From contig CM053267.1 in assembly GCA_028583415.1 (NCBI GenBank), positions 29,312,902 to 29,376,901 on the forward strand: a stretch of DNA of 64,000 nucleotides, given 5' to 3'. Positions within the stretch are counted from its first letter, which is position 1, and each line of letters begins with the position of its first letter. This stretch comes from Protea cynaroides. Lineage: Eukaryota; Streptophyta; Magnoliopsida; Proteales; Proteaceae. The notes under the pieces are model-generated. The model was not told the origin of the DNA and did no database searches. It saw nothing but the letters and a program-made list of their open reading frames with translations. This document shows positions 35,085 through 45,964 of this stretch, in pieces. The translations under genes and the position numbers were made by a program.

Positions 35085-35885
35085 CAAGAAGGATAGCTTA
35101 CCGAATACATACTAAGACCCATCCACAGGGATAGATTCCCGAAGGCATACTCAGAACCTGTCAAGAGGGATAGATTCTCGAAGACATACTCAAACTCGTC
35201 AAGAGGGATAGATACCGGAAGGCATGCTCAGATCCTGTCAAGAGAGATAGATTCTCGAAGGCATACTCAGACCCGTCTAGAGGGATAGATTCCCTAAGGC
35301 ATTCTCAGCACCTATCAAGAGGGATACATTCTCGAAGACATACTCAGACCCGTCAAGAAGGATAGATTCCCGAAGGCATACTTAGACCTGTCTAGAGGGA
35401 TAGATTCCCAAAGGTGCGCTCAGACTCTGTCAAGAGGGATAGATTTCCGAAGGTGTACTCAGACCCTGTCAAGAGGTATAGATTCCCAAAGACGTACTCA
35501 GACCCTGTTAAGAGGGATAGATTCCCGAAGGTGTACTCAAACCCTGTCAAGAGGGATAGATTCTCGAAGACGTACTCAAACCCTGTCAAGAGGGATAGAT
35601 TCCCGGAGACATTCTTAAACTCTGTCAAGAGGGATAGATTCCCACAGACGTACTCAGACCCTGTCAGGAGGGATAGATTTTCGAAGACGTACTCAGTTCT
35701 TGTTCAGAGGGATAGATTCCCAAGAAGATGTACTCAGACCTTGTTCAGATAGATTCCCAAAAGACGTACTCAGATCCTGTCCAGAGGGATATATTTCTGA
35801 AGACATATTCAAATCCCGTCCAGAGGGATAGATTCCCAAAGGCACACTCGGACCTTGTCTAGAGGGATAGATTCCCAAAGGCGTG
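35085..35885 (+). repeat. 39-bp minisatellite in R2
   Basis: About 20 units based on ACTCAGACCCTGTCAAGAGG plus GATAGATTCCCGAAGGC. The period is 39 bp where regular and near 36-38 elsewhere. Since 39 is a multiple of three, the array is open on both strands: plus YSDPVKRDRFPK repeats, minus LLTGFEYTFGNLS repeats. Confidence 0.9.
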
Positions 35886-36734
35886 ACCACATTCTTAGTT
35901 CCTTTAGATTATCATATCTATCAACAATTTATTCATATCCACAATCCATCACAATAAACTATGTTGTACTTGATTTTTAGGACCTCTGAAATACGTAGGC
36001 AACTTAGAGGACCTCTCCAAATACGGTACCACATCTTAGTATCATTAGGTCCTCCATACCCATATCAAAACCCATATCATTATCCATATTCACTTCAATC
36101 CACATAAGCTATATCCAGATTCAATCTCAATCATCATCAAACATAAACTTAACTTGAACAATTAAATATAAGAAAAATTAAGCATAAACCACATCCATAA
36201 ACTTTAATCATATTCCATTCGAACTACATTATGAACTTGATTTTCAGGATTGGAATACGTAGGCAATTTGAGATGTCTTGGATGTCTCAGATTCAGTCCA
36301 TCACCGAACCATCTTCGGTTCTATTCACTATATATTATTTTGCTTGTTTATTTATTTTTGAAAACATGTTTGACTAAACCTAGGTTAGAAGAACTTAGCA
36401 ACTTGGCATAGGATCCCCCATGAGCCCTAGTTATCATCCATTGACCATGAATAGTCAGAACCATAGAGTCTAAGGAAAGTAGAATCACATAGGAGGCCGA
36501 TTTTTGAATCGGGCAACTTTGGGTGCCTAACACTTTTCCAAACTGTACCTTGAACGCTTACCCGTTCTTTGATAGATCAAAGCCGATATATATTGGGTCA
36601 AAGGAATCAATAGAAGTCTTTTCTTATGATGAGACTATATTTTACAGGTCCTAGACCTTAATCTAGGTGGCAACTCCATAATCATTACCGTCCATCAAAG
36701 ATGGGTCGATATTATCCTTTGTCCTCACAATTGT

Positions 36735-37440
36735 CCAAGGAATGACATTGAAAGAGAGCACTTACAGTAGGCAGCATAGTGTATGCTCAAGTTTGCACTT
36801 ATCCTTTTATAGCCTTTGCATTGAATGTTCAATGACGTTTTCAATTAGATGCTGGTATAGCTCACTAGACAACAGAAAAAAGGAAGTCATGTGGTACTTG
36901 CAAAGGACCAAGGATTATATGCTCATTTATAACAGTAGTGACACTCTTGGCTATTATAATGTAATTTTTAATGGTTGCACTGATGATAAGAACCTACCTC
37001 AAGGTTCATTGTCATGATGGCAGGTAGTGTCTTTTCAGAAGGAGTGCAAAAAAAATTATCCTTGCATCATCTACTATGCAGGCAGAGTTTGCAGCTCCAT
37101 GTGAAACTAATAAGTCGAGTATCTAGTCGTAAAGTTTCTTTCAGATTTGAAGGTTGTAGACCCTACTTCCAGACATATTGAGATGTGTTGTGATAGCGGT
37201 TCAACTGTGTTCTTCTCAAATAATATTAAAAAATCTAGTATTTCAAAGCATAATAGAGATCGAATCTCGTCAGGTGAGGGAAAAGGTCAATGAAAATTAT
37301 ATCGTTGTGGAGAACATTTTGATGAACTACTTGATTGTAGATCCTCTAACGAAGGCTTTGTCAGTGAGAGTCTTCAAGGGACGTATATTCAATATAGGAA
37401 TTATCAAGTTATTAAATATGCTTGGTTAGTGGGAGACTTT
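36735..37440 (+). pseudogene. Copia A reverse transcriptase end and RNase H
   Basis: Continues copia A after R2. Visible blocks are KKEVMWYLQRTKDYMLIYNS (36875-36935), GYYNVIFNGCTDD, a decayed QAEF block near 37080, LVVKFLSDLKVVDPTSRHIE (37125-37180), CCDSGSTVFFSNN and SISKHNRD, and lastly LIVDPLTKALSVRVFKG (37330-37380). These are the ordered motifs of copia RNase H, including the D in the CDS(G) block. Frame changes at about 37015, 37180 and 37290 make it inactive. Confidence 0.82.
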
Positions 37441-37991
37441 TTCTCATATTTGATCTATTTCATTATGTTTATTTGCATTGCCTATGGTATTAGGCACAAA
37501 TATTTATTACCATGGTTATGCTTGCTTTTAGTATTTATTTTATTACTATTTTTCATATTCATTTGACATGTCATTGATAGAGGTGGTATTTAGCCCAATA
37601 AACAGGGAAAGTATTTAGCCATAGTTTACGGCAGTGTACCAAAATATGGTATTGACCAAAGTTTATGGCGGTTCGCTAAAGTCAATATCAAAGTTTATTG
37701 CCTATGAGGTTTTTCAAGGCAATTAGACCGAAGGTTATTCGATCAAAATTTTGGACCCACATAAGATAATATTTTTATGTATGCATGTCTCTAGGCGGTT
37801 CATGTCATTAAGTGGACCTTTATATGTGGTAGATAGAATATATTGTACATTGAGGTTTATTTTTTGTTATTGTTCGATGTTGGCAGGCTTGATGGGTAAA
37901 TCAAAGTTGATGACGATTTATTGTGTAATAGGATTCTGTAGCCACACTTTTCAATGGTCATTTTGTAATTAATCTAGTCTAAGTGGGAAAT
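37441..37991 (+). other. 3' untranslated region of copia A
   Basis: 550 bases without coding signal between RNase H and the LTR, ending with the purine tract AAGTGGGAAAT immediately before the LTR. Tandem-like TTTA(C/T)GGC words occur near 37625-37680. Confidence 0.6.
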
Positions 37992-38413
37992 TGTAAAATT
38001 CCATATGAGTGGGTTTGATCAATTACTAAACTAGTTGTTTAGTGGGAGTCCAATTATTGGGTGACTGGTTATGATCTGGTTCATCACGGGTTAGAGTTTA
38101 CCAACCCGGTCCATTGTCGGAATGGTTCTGGGTTAGGGATGGTATTATATATACTATCATTAGGGTCCCCGCAGCCATGGTCAATCTCTCTTTTTGCTCC
38201 CATGCGCATAGAAACCAAAGAGATCCCAGATAAAGGCTTTAATCAAAGCAATCAAAGCTACATGGAAATGGTCAAAAATCAATCTACAACAAATGGTATG
38301 TCTATTATTATCCCTTTCAATTCCCTTTGTGTTTTAGGGTTCTGTGTGGTGGTCATTAATGTTCATGGGAAATTCAATGGGAAAAACTCTAACTCGGATT
38401 AAAAATGCTAACA
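37992..38413 (+). mobile_element. 3' LTR of copia A
   Basis: 422 bp, from TGTAAAATTCC to ATGCTAACA, homologous throughout to the LTR of copia B at 61804-62234: shared GGGAGTC, a GGTCCA-type core, ATTATATATAC TATA region, GTCCCCGCAGCCA, CATGGGAAAT. It is preceded by a purine tract. The flank after it is ATAAT; the matching 5' flank is not available. Confidence 0.85.
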
Positions 38414-38629
38414 ATAATATCTTTTAGCACAAAAGTGTAGCGCAGAGGAGAAGGAGAAGCAATGGAGAAGAGAGGAAGAAGAGATAAGGAAGAGAATAAG
38501 AGAGAGGAAGAGAAGAAACAGATGTGGAAATCACTTACCAAATAAAAGGAGAGGGAGTCGATGTTGGCCGGTGTCTCTTGCTAGCTGGAACATTTCGATT
38601 GAATGTTGGGAAGGAGGGAGAGAAATGAC

Positions 38630-39654
38630 TAAGGATGTAAATGGATAGCTGAAAATTCGGATCCAATTCGAATTCGTATTCATTTAAGGGAATCTGAATT
38701 TGAATAATCAGATTCGGATTAAAATTCGGACAGTTGATATCGAATTTGGATTTCACTCATATGGATCGAATATAATCCACTTTCTTCAAAGGTACATTTA
38801 TTGTTATTTTAGGATCAGTTACTCGGTTAAATAATCTTTAATATTTAAAATAATGGAAAGGTATAAGTGGGAGACAACACGTATCATGCTTTTTCTCTTG
38901 GGAGTGGAGACGTCTCATTATTTTATCTTTTAACAAAATTGAATCCCTAATATTTTTCCTCGACTTGAGACTGAGCTGTGAGAGTTTTAGGGTTTTCGAT
39001 CGGAGGAGGAGGATGGAGCGAAGATGGGCTGCGAAGGTTCTAGGGTTTTCGTAATCGGCGCCGACGGAGGAGGATGGAGCAAAGGATGGACCTCTATGTT
39101 TCAGGCTAAGTATTAAGCAGGTGACAGCAATAGAGATTTGATGTTAAGCTTTGAAATCTGAATCTAAAGTCGTTCAGTAGAGTTGTGAAGTCGCAAAATT
39201 GATATCTACACTCCATAGAGAAAGACCACCTTTTAGGCTTAGGGGGTTTGTGATGGTCGTCACTAATCTCCTACCTGTAACTCAATGTAAGAAATAATCT
39301 ACCACAGAAGAAAAAAGAAGACAATGGACACTATGCTGTAACTCTTTTTTTTTTTTTTTTAATTTGAATGTTGCCTTCTCTGAAATCTGAATCTAGAGTT
39401 CTCCTCTGAATCTAAATCTGGAGGGGTATTTTTAAGCTAGTTATTACTGTGAAGTGTTAAAAAGCATCAATGGCCAAATGGAAAGTTTGGATTTGAATAG
39501 GATGTTAACTGGATACTCGGTTAAATGGAAATCGAATTTGAATTTGTTTTTCATAAATCCATCGGATTTTGGATCGTCGGATTTAGTAATTAGTAATCAG
39601 ATTCGAATTTGGATACTAGTAGATTCAATTTGAATATGATCCGTTCACATCTCT
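38630..39654. mobile_element. Mutator-like TIR element, 1025 bp
   Basis: Left end TAAGGATGTAAATGGAT and right end ATCCGTTCACATCTCT are inverted, with weaker inverted similarity for about 150 bp (CGAATTTG-rich). Flanks AGAAATGAC (38621-38629) and AGAAATAAC (39655-39663) match at 8 of 9 bases. The interior has no long open frame and contains a T-run at 39343-39360. Confidence 0.7.
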
Positions 39655-39954
39655 AGAAATAACATGAGATTTTTTTTATTTTTTTATTTTTGGTAATCAT
39701 AACAGGAGATTTTTTAATACAAATGTTTAGGAGGGTTAATTTGATCATTTTTTCCAGTGCCAATTTTGAAAGATTAAAAATGTCATTTCACACTTAATTG
39801 TTGTAAATATAATAAGAATAAAATTAACATTAAATTTTTTACACATCCTCATAATTATATTTGGAATTGAATCCAAAAGTGGTAAGAGTAAATTTTTATT
39901 TTTAAATTTATTTATAATTTTATAACTTATATTGTCATCTCATATGTGACATCT

Positions 39955-41038
39955 GAGTCCGGATCACTTACTAGAAACTCTTCTAGTACGCTCTTTGGAC
40001 AACAAGTGTCCCATGGAGTTAACGGTGCTAACTTCCGTTAACTAATTAAATTCTATTTTTTTAATTTTTTTATTTAGGTAATTGATTTGATGAATTGGAA
40101 ATCATGTTTTTTAGGTAAGTAATCTATTAGAAACAAAAATCTTAACCATTTTTAAGGTAAGTAAATCAATTAGAAATAAAACTCTTAACAATTTAAAAAA
40201 AAAAAGAAAAAAAAAAGAGAGAGAGATAAAACTCTAACAAAACTACGATTAGAGCTTTATAAAAAAAAAAGCGTAATCTATTAGAAATAAAACTCTTAAC
40301 TTAGAGATAAAACTTTAATAAAACTCACGGTTAGAGTTTTATCTCATTAAAAAAAATGTGATTTCCCTTTTCTCTCCTTCAACTTTTTTTTTTTCTTTTG
40401 ATTTTGTTATTTTAATTCAACAAAGCTTTATCTGATAAAAAAAAGAAGAAAAAACAAACAAACAAACAAACAAACTTTTCTTCAGATTTTGTCTCGAGTT
40501 AATTTTTTTTTTTAATTTCTATTTTGTTTTATCCATTACTTCCTTTTTACTGATCTTTGCTTCTTGCGTACATTACTTTACCAATCTTTGCCAACCTCGT
40601 TTTTACTTGCAAATGATTATGAGTACAAGCTTCTATTGACAAGGGCCAAACACCAAGAAATGGTTTAGAATTTTATCTCTAATTGATTTATTTACCTTAA
40701 AAATGGTTAAGAGTTTTATTTCTAATGGATTATTTTTTTTTAATGAGATAAAGCTCTAATCGTGAGTTTTATTAGAGTTTTATCTCTATTTGTTTTTATA
40801 TCGTTAAGAGTTTTATTTCTAATTGATTTACTTACCTTAAAAATGGTTAAGAGTTTTAATTTAATAGATTACTTACCTAAAAAACATGATTGTCAATTCA
40901 TCAAATTAATTACCTAAATAAAAGGAAATAATAAAATAGAATTTAATTAGTTAACGGAAGTTAGCACCGTTAACTCCATATGACACTTGTCATCCAAAGA
41001 GCGTACTAGAAGAGTATAAGTGCAGGTGATCTGGACTC
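39955..41038. mobile_element. Long-TIR element, 1084 bp
   Basis: Arms of about 200 bp: GAGTCCGGATCAC at the left, and the right end reads GTGATCTGGACTC. The arms share CTTCTAGTACGCTCTTTGGA and TTAACGGTGCTAACTTCCGT. The interior repeats the phrase TTAGAAATAAAACTCTTAAC in both orientations. The flanks GTGACATCT and GTGAAAGAT match at only 6 of 9, so the duplication is unclear. No coding region. Confidence 0.7.
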
Positions 41039-41128
41039 GTGAAAGATGATGTTTGTGGAAGATGATCCAAATCGTCTCCTCCTGAACCCCTATGAGGAAA
41101 TTATTTGAATTTTGTGGAAAAGAATGTG

Positions 41129-41205
41129 ATGAATTTATTTATAATTTTATATCTTATATTATCATCTCATAAATGACATCTGGTGAAAGATGATGTTTGT
41201 GGAAG
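41129..41205 (+). repeat. Duplicate of the sequences flanking the long-TIR element
   Basis: Reads like the left flank at 39905-39954 joined directly to the right flank at 41039-41070 (GAATTTATTTATAATTTTAT, then GACATCTGGTGAAAGATGAT). A third partial copy begins at 41461. Confidence 0.7.
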
Positions 41206-41440
41206 GGATTCACATCCCCTCCTCCTAGAGGTTCGGAGGAGGGGGATGTCCCTGTTGGATGGTCGATACGTGGGGCTAGGGTGAATCCAAACCCTCCATC
41301 CTAATCGACACTCTCTGTCGGTTCAATTTGTAGGTTCGATGTTGGTTCAGATTCATCTGAACCCTATGTGTCGGCCATCCAACAAGGGTGTTCCCCCTCT
41401 TCCCAAACCTATGAGCTATGGGAGGAGAGGATGTGGATCC
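41205..41440. mobile_element. Inverted-repeat MITE (Mutator-like), copy 2
   Basis: 236 bp with a perfect 9-bp duplication TTTGTGGAA (41196-41204 and 41441-41449). Ends GGGATTCACATCCCCTCC and its inverted counterpart GGAGAGGATGTGGATCC. Same family as copies at 10833 and 44482. Noncoding hairpin. Confidence 0.87.
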
Positions 41441-41599
41441 TTTGTGGAAGACCACGAGGTGAATTTATTTATAATTTTATATTTTATATTTTATATTGTC
41501 ACATCTAATGAAAGAAAAGTCAGATCTAAGCATGCCGTAGCGATAAGGTAGAGGGTTCGAATTACAATTTTCTGTTTGCTCATATTTATATATTCTTTA

Positions 41600-41748
41600 G
41601 TTTACATGAGATAGAGAGAGAGAGAGAGAGACAGAGAGAGAGAGAGAGAATGGTGAGAATTATATTTATTTTGTGGTTTTCATGCAAATAAGAGGGACAG
41701 TGAGTGGCGAGAGTCGCGAGACTTATTTATATGTTTTGGTTTTCATGT

Positions 41749-41790
<42 letters not shown>

Positions 41791-41850
41791 TGAAATGGTT
41801 ATATTTTCTGGTTTGTCATGCAAACAAGAGAGAGATTGAGTGATGAGATT
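41600..41850 (+). repeat. (GA)n microsatellites in a three-fold repeat
   Basis: GAGAGA runs near 41605-41650 and 41752-41788, each embedded in a degenerate unit containing TTTCATGCAAATAAGAG. No gene. Confidence 0.75.
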
Positions 41851-41869
41851 TGGATCCAGACCATAGATT

Positions 41870-42356
41870 TAAAATCTAATGTTAATATTTAATTTAAATA
41901 TGATATTCATGGTTAAATCTGAAATTATAATTAAAATTTGAAATGTGTTTTAGACTTAGGATCCGAATGAAGTCTATTTGATTATTTTAGGCCACCTCAT
42001 TCATTCATATCAAATTCATGTGTGTTTGTTTACTCCTAGAATAACTTTCTTGTTGCTGTCAATATACGGATCCAAAACATCTCCTGCAGCAGGATGATCC
42101 AACCAAGATCCAAGGCCTGGGGTTTATGTTGGTATGTGCGTTGGATGAAATCCAACCCTTAACAGGTCGTATAAACCTTCTCACATGATTTACTATCAGA
42201 TTGGAATGTTTGAATTGCCACATTGAGGTTTACTGTCATATTGGAATGTTTGGATCGCTACATTGAGACTTACTGTCATTTTGGAATTTCAATTGCTACA
42301 TTAATTAATTGTCATATTTGAATGATGTTTAATTTTGGTAAGAATTTAATTTCCAC
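41870..42356. other. Unassigned AT-rich stretch
   Basis: No coding signal. The part 42180-42300 repeats TTACTGTCATATTGGAATGT two to three times and may be the left part of the R3 LTR, as comparable words occur in R2 near 32700-33100. Confidence 0.45.
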
Positions 42357-42837
42357 TACACCCTAGTCGAACTGTCATGTACGTATGCCTAGAAGATATT
42401 GCTAGGTGTGGGGACATGCATGTAGGCTCCCATATTCATGGGAAATGTAAAAATGAAAACTCTAAAAATCTAAATCAAGAAAGATGATGCCTAGTCCAAT
42501 ATTCTAAAATTAGGATTTTAGGTCAAGGGTAGTCTAGGATGATCCTACGCCTCAGTATATTTCTGCTAGGGTACAATAACCTAGATAACCGTGATTTAAA
42601 TCCAGCCATAAATCCCTTAATGTCATCTCTTCGGTCTAGATGGACTAATCTATTTTTCGACCCATATGGGTCACCCGATGAATCTAATTTTTGAACTACG
42701 TAGAGGGTAAACCTTAGGATACGTAGGCAATTTGGAAAGATTCTTAAATACGGATCCACAACCTAGTCCATATGGACTATCCAAATTGTAATCCATTATC
42801 CATTTTCTGATCCAAATGGGTCATCCAAATCTTATCC

Positions 42838-43110
42838 ATAGGGAAGATTCCTGAAGGCATACCCTCCTACCCATAGGGAAGATTCCCAAAGGTATATCCA
42901 ATTCCTGCCCATAGGGAAGATTTTCGAAGGCATACCCTCCTACCCATAGGGAAGATTCCCAAAGGTATATCCAATTTCTGTCCATAGGGAAGATTCCCAA
43001 ACGCATACCCTCCTACCGGTAGGGAAGATTCCCGAAGGCATATCCCCCTGCCCATAAAGAAGATTCTCGAAGGCATATCCACCGGCCCATAGGGAAGATT
43101 CCCATAGGCG
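42838..43110 (+). repeat. 35-38 bp minisatellite in R3
   Basis: Copies of CCATAGGGAAGATTCCCAAAGG-type units begin at 42871, 42909, 42944, 42982, 43016 and 43052, alternating near 38 and 35 bp, with partial units at both ends. Open on the minus strand as GNLPYGQELDIPLGIFPMGR-like repeats, which I regard as incidental. Confidence 0.85.
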
Positions 43111-43159
43111 TTTCCACCTTAGTCATCTTAGGCTATCCATATCCATATACACATCCACA

Positions 43160-43200
43160 TCCATTATCCATTATCCATTATCCATTATCCATTATCCAAA
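43160..43200 (+). repeat. (CATTATC)n microsatellite
   Basis: Five units of CATTATC between 43160 and 43200, within R3. Confidence 0.9.
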
Positions 43201-44112
43201 TCCGGCACATAGGAATATTCCTAAAGGCGTTTCCATCTCAGTCCATATGGACTATTCATCTACCCATTTGGAAATATTCCCAAACACAGGTCCATCTATC
43301 CATTTTCTGACCTAGATAGGTCAATCCAACAACGAACGACGTTGTACCTGATTTCTAGGATCACTAGAATACATAGGCAATTTGGAGAAAACTCCAAGTA
43401 CAATACTGTAGTCCACATGGACTATTCAGATTCAACCTCAAACATTCATCAAACATAAATTTCAACTTGAACATTAAATCTAATAAAGCTCAAGCATAAA
43501 TCACATCCATAAGCTTTAATAAACAATCTATTCGAACTACGTTATGAACTTGATTTCTACAACGAAATATGTAGGCAGTTTGAGATATACGCCTTAGATT
43601 CAGTCCATCATCAAACTATCATTCGGTTTGGTTCACTATATATTATTGGTTTGTTTTTTTCCAGAACATGTTTAGCTAAACCCTAGGTTAGAAGAACTTA
43701 GACACTTGGTATAAGATCTCCAATTAAGCCTTAGTCATCCATTGACCATGAATCATCGAAACAATAGAGTTCAAAGAAAGTAGAATCGTATAGGAGGCTG
43801 ATTTTCAGATCAGACAGCTTTAGTTACCTAACACTTTCTCAAACTGTACCTTAAACGCTTATCCGTTCTCTAATAGACTAAAGCCGACATTTGGGTTATG
43901 AGTCAATAGAAGTTTTATCTTATGATGAGACTACATTTGAGGTCCTAGATATTAATCTAGGTGGCGACACCAGATCATTACTATCCATCGGCGTGGGTGG
44001 ACAAGATCAAAGGCGAAAGCCGATGTTCCAAATTTTTCTCTTTTTAGGAAAACCCGATGGCGTATTTCCTCCTATATCCTCACACTCTATTGGTTGAAAT
44101 TAATGAAGGGGA

Positions 44113-44428
44113 GGAACGGGTGATTCTGGAATCTGATACTCAACAACTGGCCAATCATCTTCTTGGGAATTAGGATCTCTAGTGTTTCAATGCAACGGTA
44201 TACTTGAGGATATTCTTCATCTAAAGCCTTATATTAAAAATTGTATTTTTAGCTTTATTAGCAGAGAGAAAAACAGCATCGTTGACTCCCTTTCTAGAAG
44301 GGTCATGTCGCTAAGGTGTACGATAGTTTGACCACTTTTCGTTCCTTGGATTCAAGATAATCGTTATCTGAATTCCTTGTGCGATACACTTAATAATAAA
44401 TAAGTTTTTTTACTAAAAAAAAAAAAGA
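44113..44428 (+). pseudogene. LINE 3' end: RNase H-like tail and poly(A)
   Basis: Plus-strand frames give VILESDTQQLANHLL, then LGSLVFQCNGILEDILHLK, then FSFISREKNSIVDSLSRRV, the last third of the plant RNase H-like domain of L1-type ORF2. About 100 bases of 3' UTR end in a 12-A run at 44417-44428. It is 5'-truncated right next to the R3 end, as is usual for LINE insertions. One frame change separates the first two blocks. Confidence 0.7.
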
Positions 44429-44481
44429 CGCTAATTTGGTGCAAAAGTTTCTTCATATAGTACACCTATAAGATGTCAAAG

Positions 44482-44706
44482 CGGATCCATATCCTCTCAT
44501 TCCAGTGGTTCTGGGAGGACGGGGACGCCCCCGTTGGATGGCCAACAAGTGGGTTTCAGGTGAATCCAAGCCCCATGTCCAAGTTGACATCACTGTTGGC
44601 TAGGGTGTCGGCTCGGACATGGGGCTTGGATTCACCAAAAATCATGTATCGGCCATCTGACGGAGACATCCCCGTCCTCCCAAACTGGGAGGAGAGGATT
44701 TGAATT
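44482..44706. mobile_element. Inverted-repeat MITE (Mutator-like), copy 3
   Basis: 225 bp with a perfect 9-bp duplication ATGTCAAAG (44473-44481 and 44707-44715). Ends CGGATCCATATCCTCTC and GAGGAGAGGATTTGAATT; centre GTGTCGGCTCGGACATGGGG. Same family as copies at 10833 and 41205. Confidence 0.88.
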
Positions 44707-44715
44707 ATGTCAAAG

Positions 44716-45048
44716 GTCCCTTTTGATTTACGTGACAACCAAAATGCCACGGCCGATATTATAGTAAAAAAAGACGATTTGCCTATAAGAAATTGTTGCA
44801 ATATATTAATGTTTTAAATTTTATTAAATGTATGTTGAAAAAGTTTGTCTATTCCTATAAGAGTCAAAAAGGCATATTCTTCTCCAATAAATGAAAAGGG
44901 TTTATCCCATAATTAATAAGACAACAATAACAACTTAGTCTTACAATCTCACTAGTATTTATATTGATTTTAACATAGTTTTTTGAATCTCTAAGTAAAT
45001 CATGAGAGTAACTACACTATTTTCTGATTTTTTAGAGTTATTTTATAT
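44716..45048. other. AT-rich stretch, nothing recognised
   Basis: 330 bases of AT-rich sequence between the third MITE and the large TIR element; no gene, repeat or signal was recognised. Confidence 0.5.
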
Positions 45049-45330
45049 TAAAAAAAAGAAAAAAAATTTCATTTAGACCCCATCAAAGATTGCTAACATC
45101 AGCTACACGCATAATAATACAAAAACATCACATAGGTCCACTTAACTGACGAAAATCATTAAATTTTTTGAAATAATTTTACCCCTCAAATTGTAAAATT
45201 GAAAAATTAAAAAATTATGTTCATTTACTAATTTATCCTTCAAATGTAACTTATATTTTCAAACCACCTTCCTCTTCGGCGACGAGAATATTTTTCCAGC
45301 AATGTGAGCCGGAGACAAAATCTCTACTCT

Positions 45331-45376
<46 letters not shown>

Positions 45377-45808
45377 CCCTCCAACGGAATTCTCTATGCA
45401 TGAGCCATTCCTCCTATCTGAGATTCTCTGGTGTGTTTCAAGGAGTACAAATTCTTGCAAAGGAACCTACAATGGAAGTTGCTGGTGAGGGCACCATAAC
45501 AATGAGCCAGACATTTATCTGCCTTTTTGTTTGATTGGCCATAAATAGCCCTATTATTTGGTAAGAATCACGGCCATGTCCCACCATCCTTACACCTGTT
45601 GTCGGTAGAGTTGGAAAAGGGGCAGAATTACAGGAATGGCGCCACTGCCTGGCTGCCAACCATCCATTGTCATCACACATTCACACTCCTTAAAAAGATG
45701 GCACCGCCCTTTAAATGAAAGAAATTTTTTCCGTTGAGTTGGGAAGGAAATCTCCATTTTGCAGATGCCAAAGGCCAAGAGGGAAGAGGAAGTTAACCGA
45801 GGCCTTTA

Positions 45809-45860
45809 ATGGCCGCCAAGATCACCAACCTCAGATTCCTTCAGTCTTCTTAATCTCATT
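45809..45860 (+). pseudogene. Start of captured exon (transit-peptide-like), before the solo LTR
   Basis: ATG at 45809 gives MAAKITNLRFLQSS, resembling the first residues of a plastid transit peptide, then a TAA at 45851. If the solo LTR and one TCATT copy are removed, this frame is the same as the kinase-like frame at 59898-60183, with a TAA and a TAG between. The frame agreement supports one original exon, but the stops mean it is no longer coding. Confidence 0.4.
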
Positions 45861-45964
45861 TGTTGGAACCTTGGCCAGTGTTGAGCAGTTCATGGGCAGT
45901 TCCAAATGAGTTTTCATTCTTGGTAACCATGGTTTGCATATGTGTAATCCAGTGGCAGTATGGG

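Larger units (their letters stand above)
30672..36729 (+). mobile_element. 6.06-kb LTR-like unit R2 inserted in copia A
   Basis: Starts TGTAAGCACCCC and ends TCCTCACA, flanked by a perfect ATTGT duplication (30667-30671 and 36730-36734). It has no gag or pol. Its right 2.35 kb is homologous to R1 and R3; the left 3.7 kb holds several nested repeat arrays and purine-rich leaders. The size and the TACGTAGGCA and AATCTAGGTGGC blocks suit a solo LTR of a long-LTR Tat/Ogre-type element, but that family assignment is an inference. The ends and duplication are seen directly. Confidence 0.75.
42357..44084 (+). mobile_element. Minisatellite-bearing LTR, copy R3 (left end unclear)
   Basis: Begins with CACCCTAGTCGAACTGTCATG and ends TATCCTCACA at 44084, collinear with R1 and R2: CACATTC-type CATGGGAAA, TACGTAGGCA words, a minisatellite, AACCTAGG motif, and the final ATTAATCTAGGTGGCGAC block. 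The true 5' end probably lies further left. No gag or pol. Confidence 0.6.

Noticed and set aside
38530..38756. Possible gene exon on the minus strand with a GGTAAGTG donor near 38535
   Set aside because: The encoded peptide matches no family I recognise, part of it lies in the TIR element, and there is no second exon.
45304..45534. Serine/leucine repeat protein
   Set aside because: Product of the (CT)n microsatellite.
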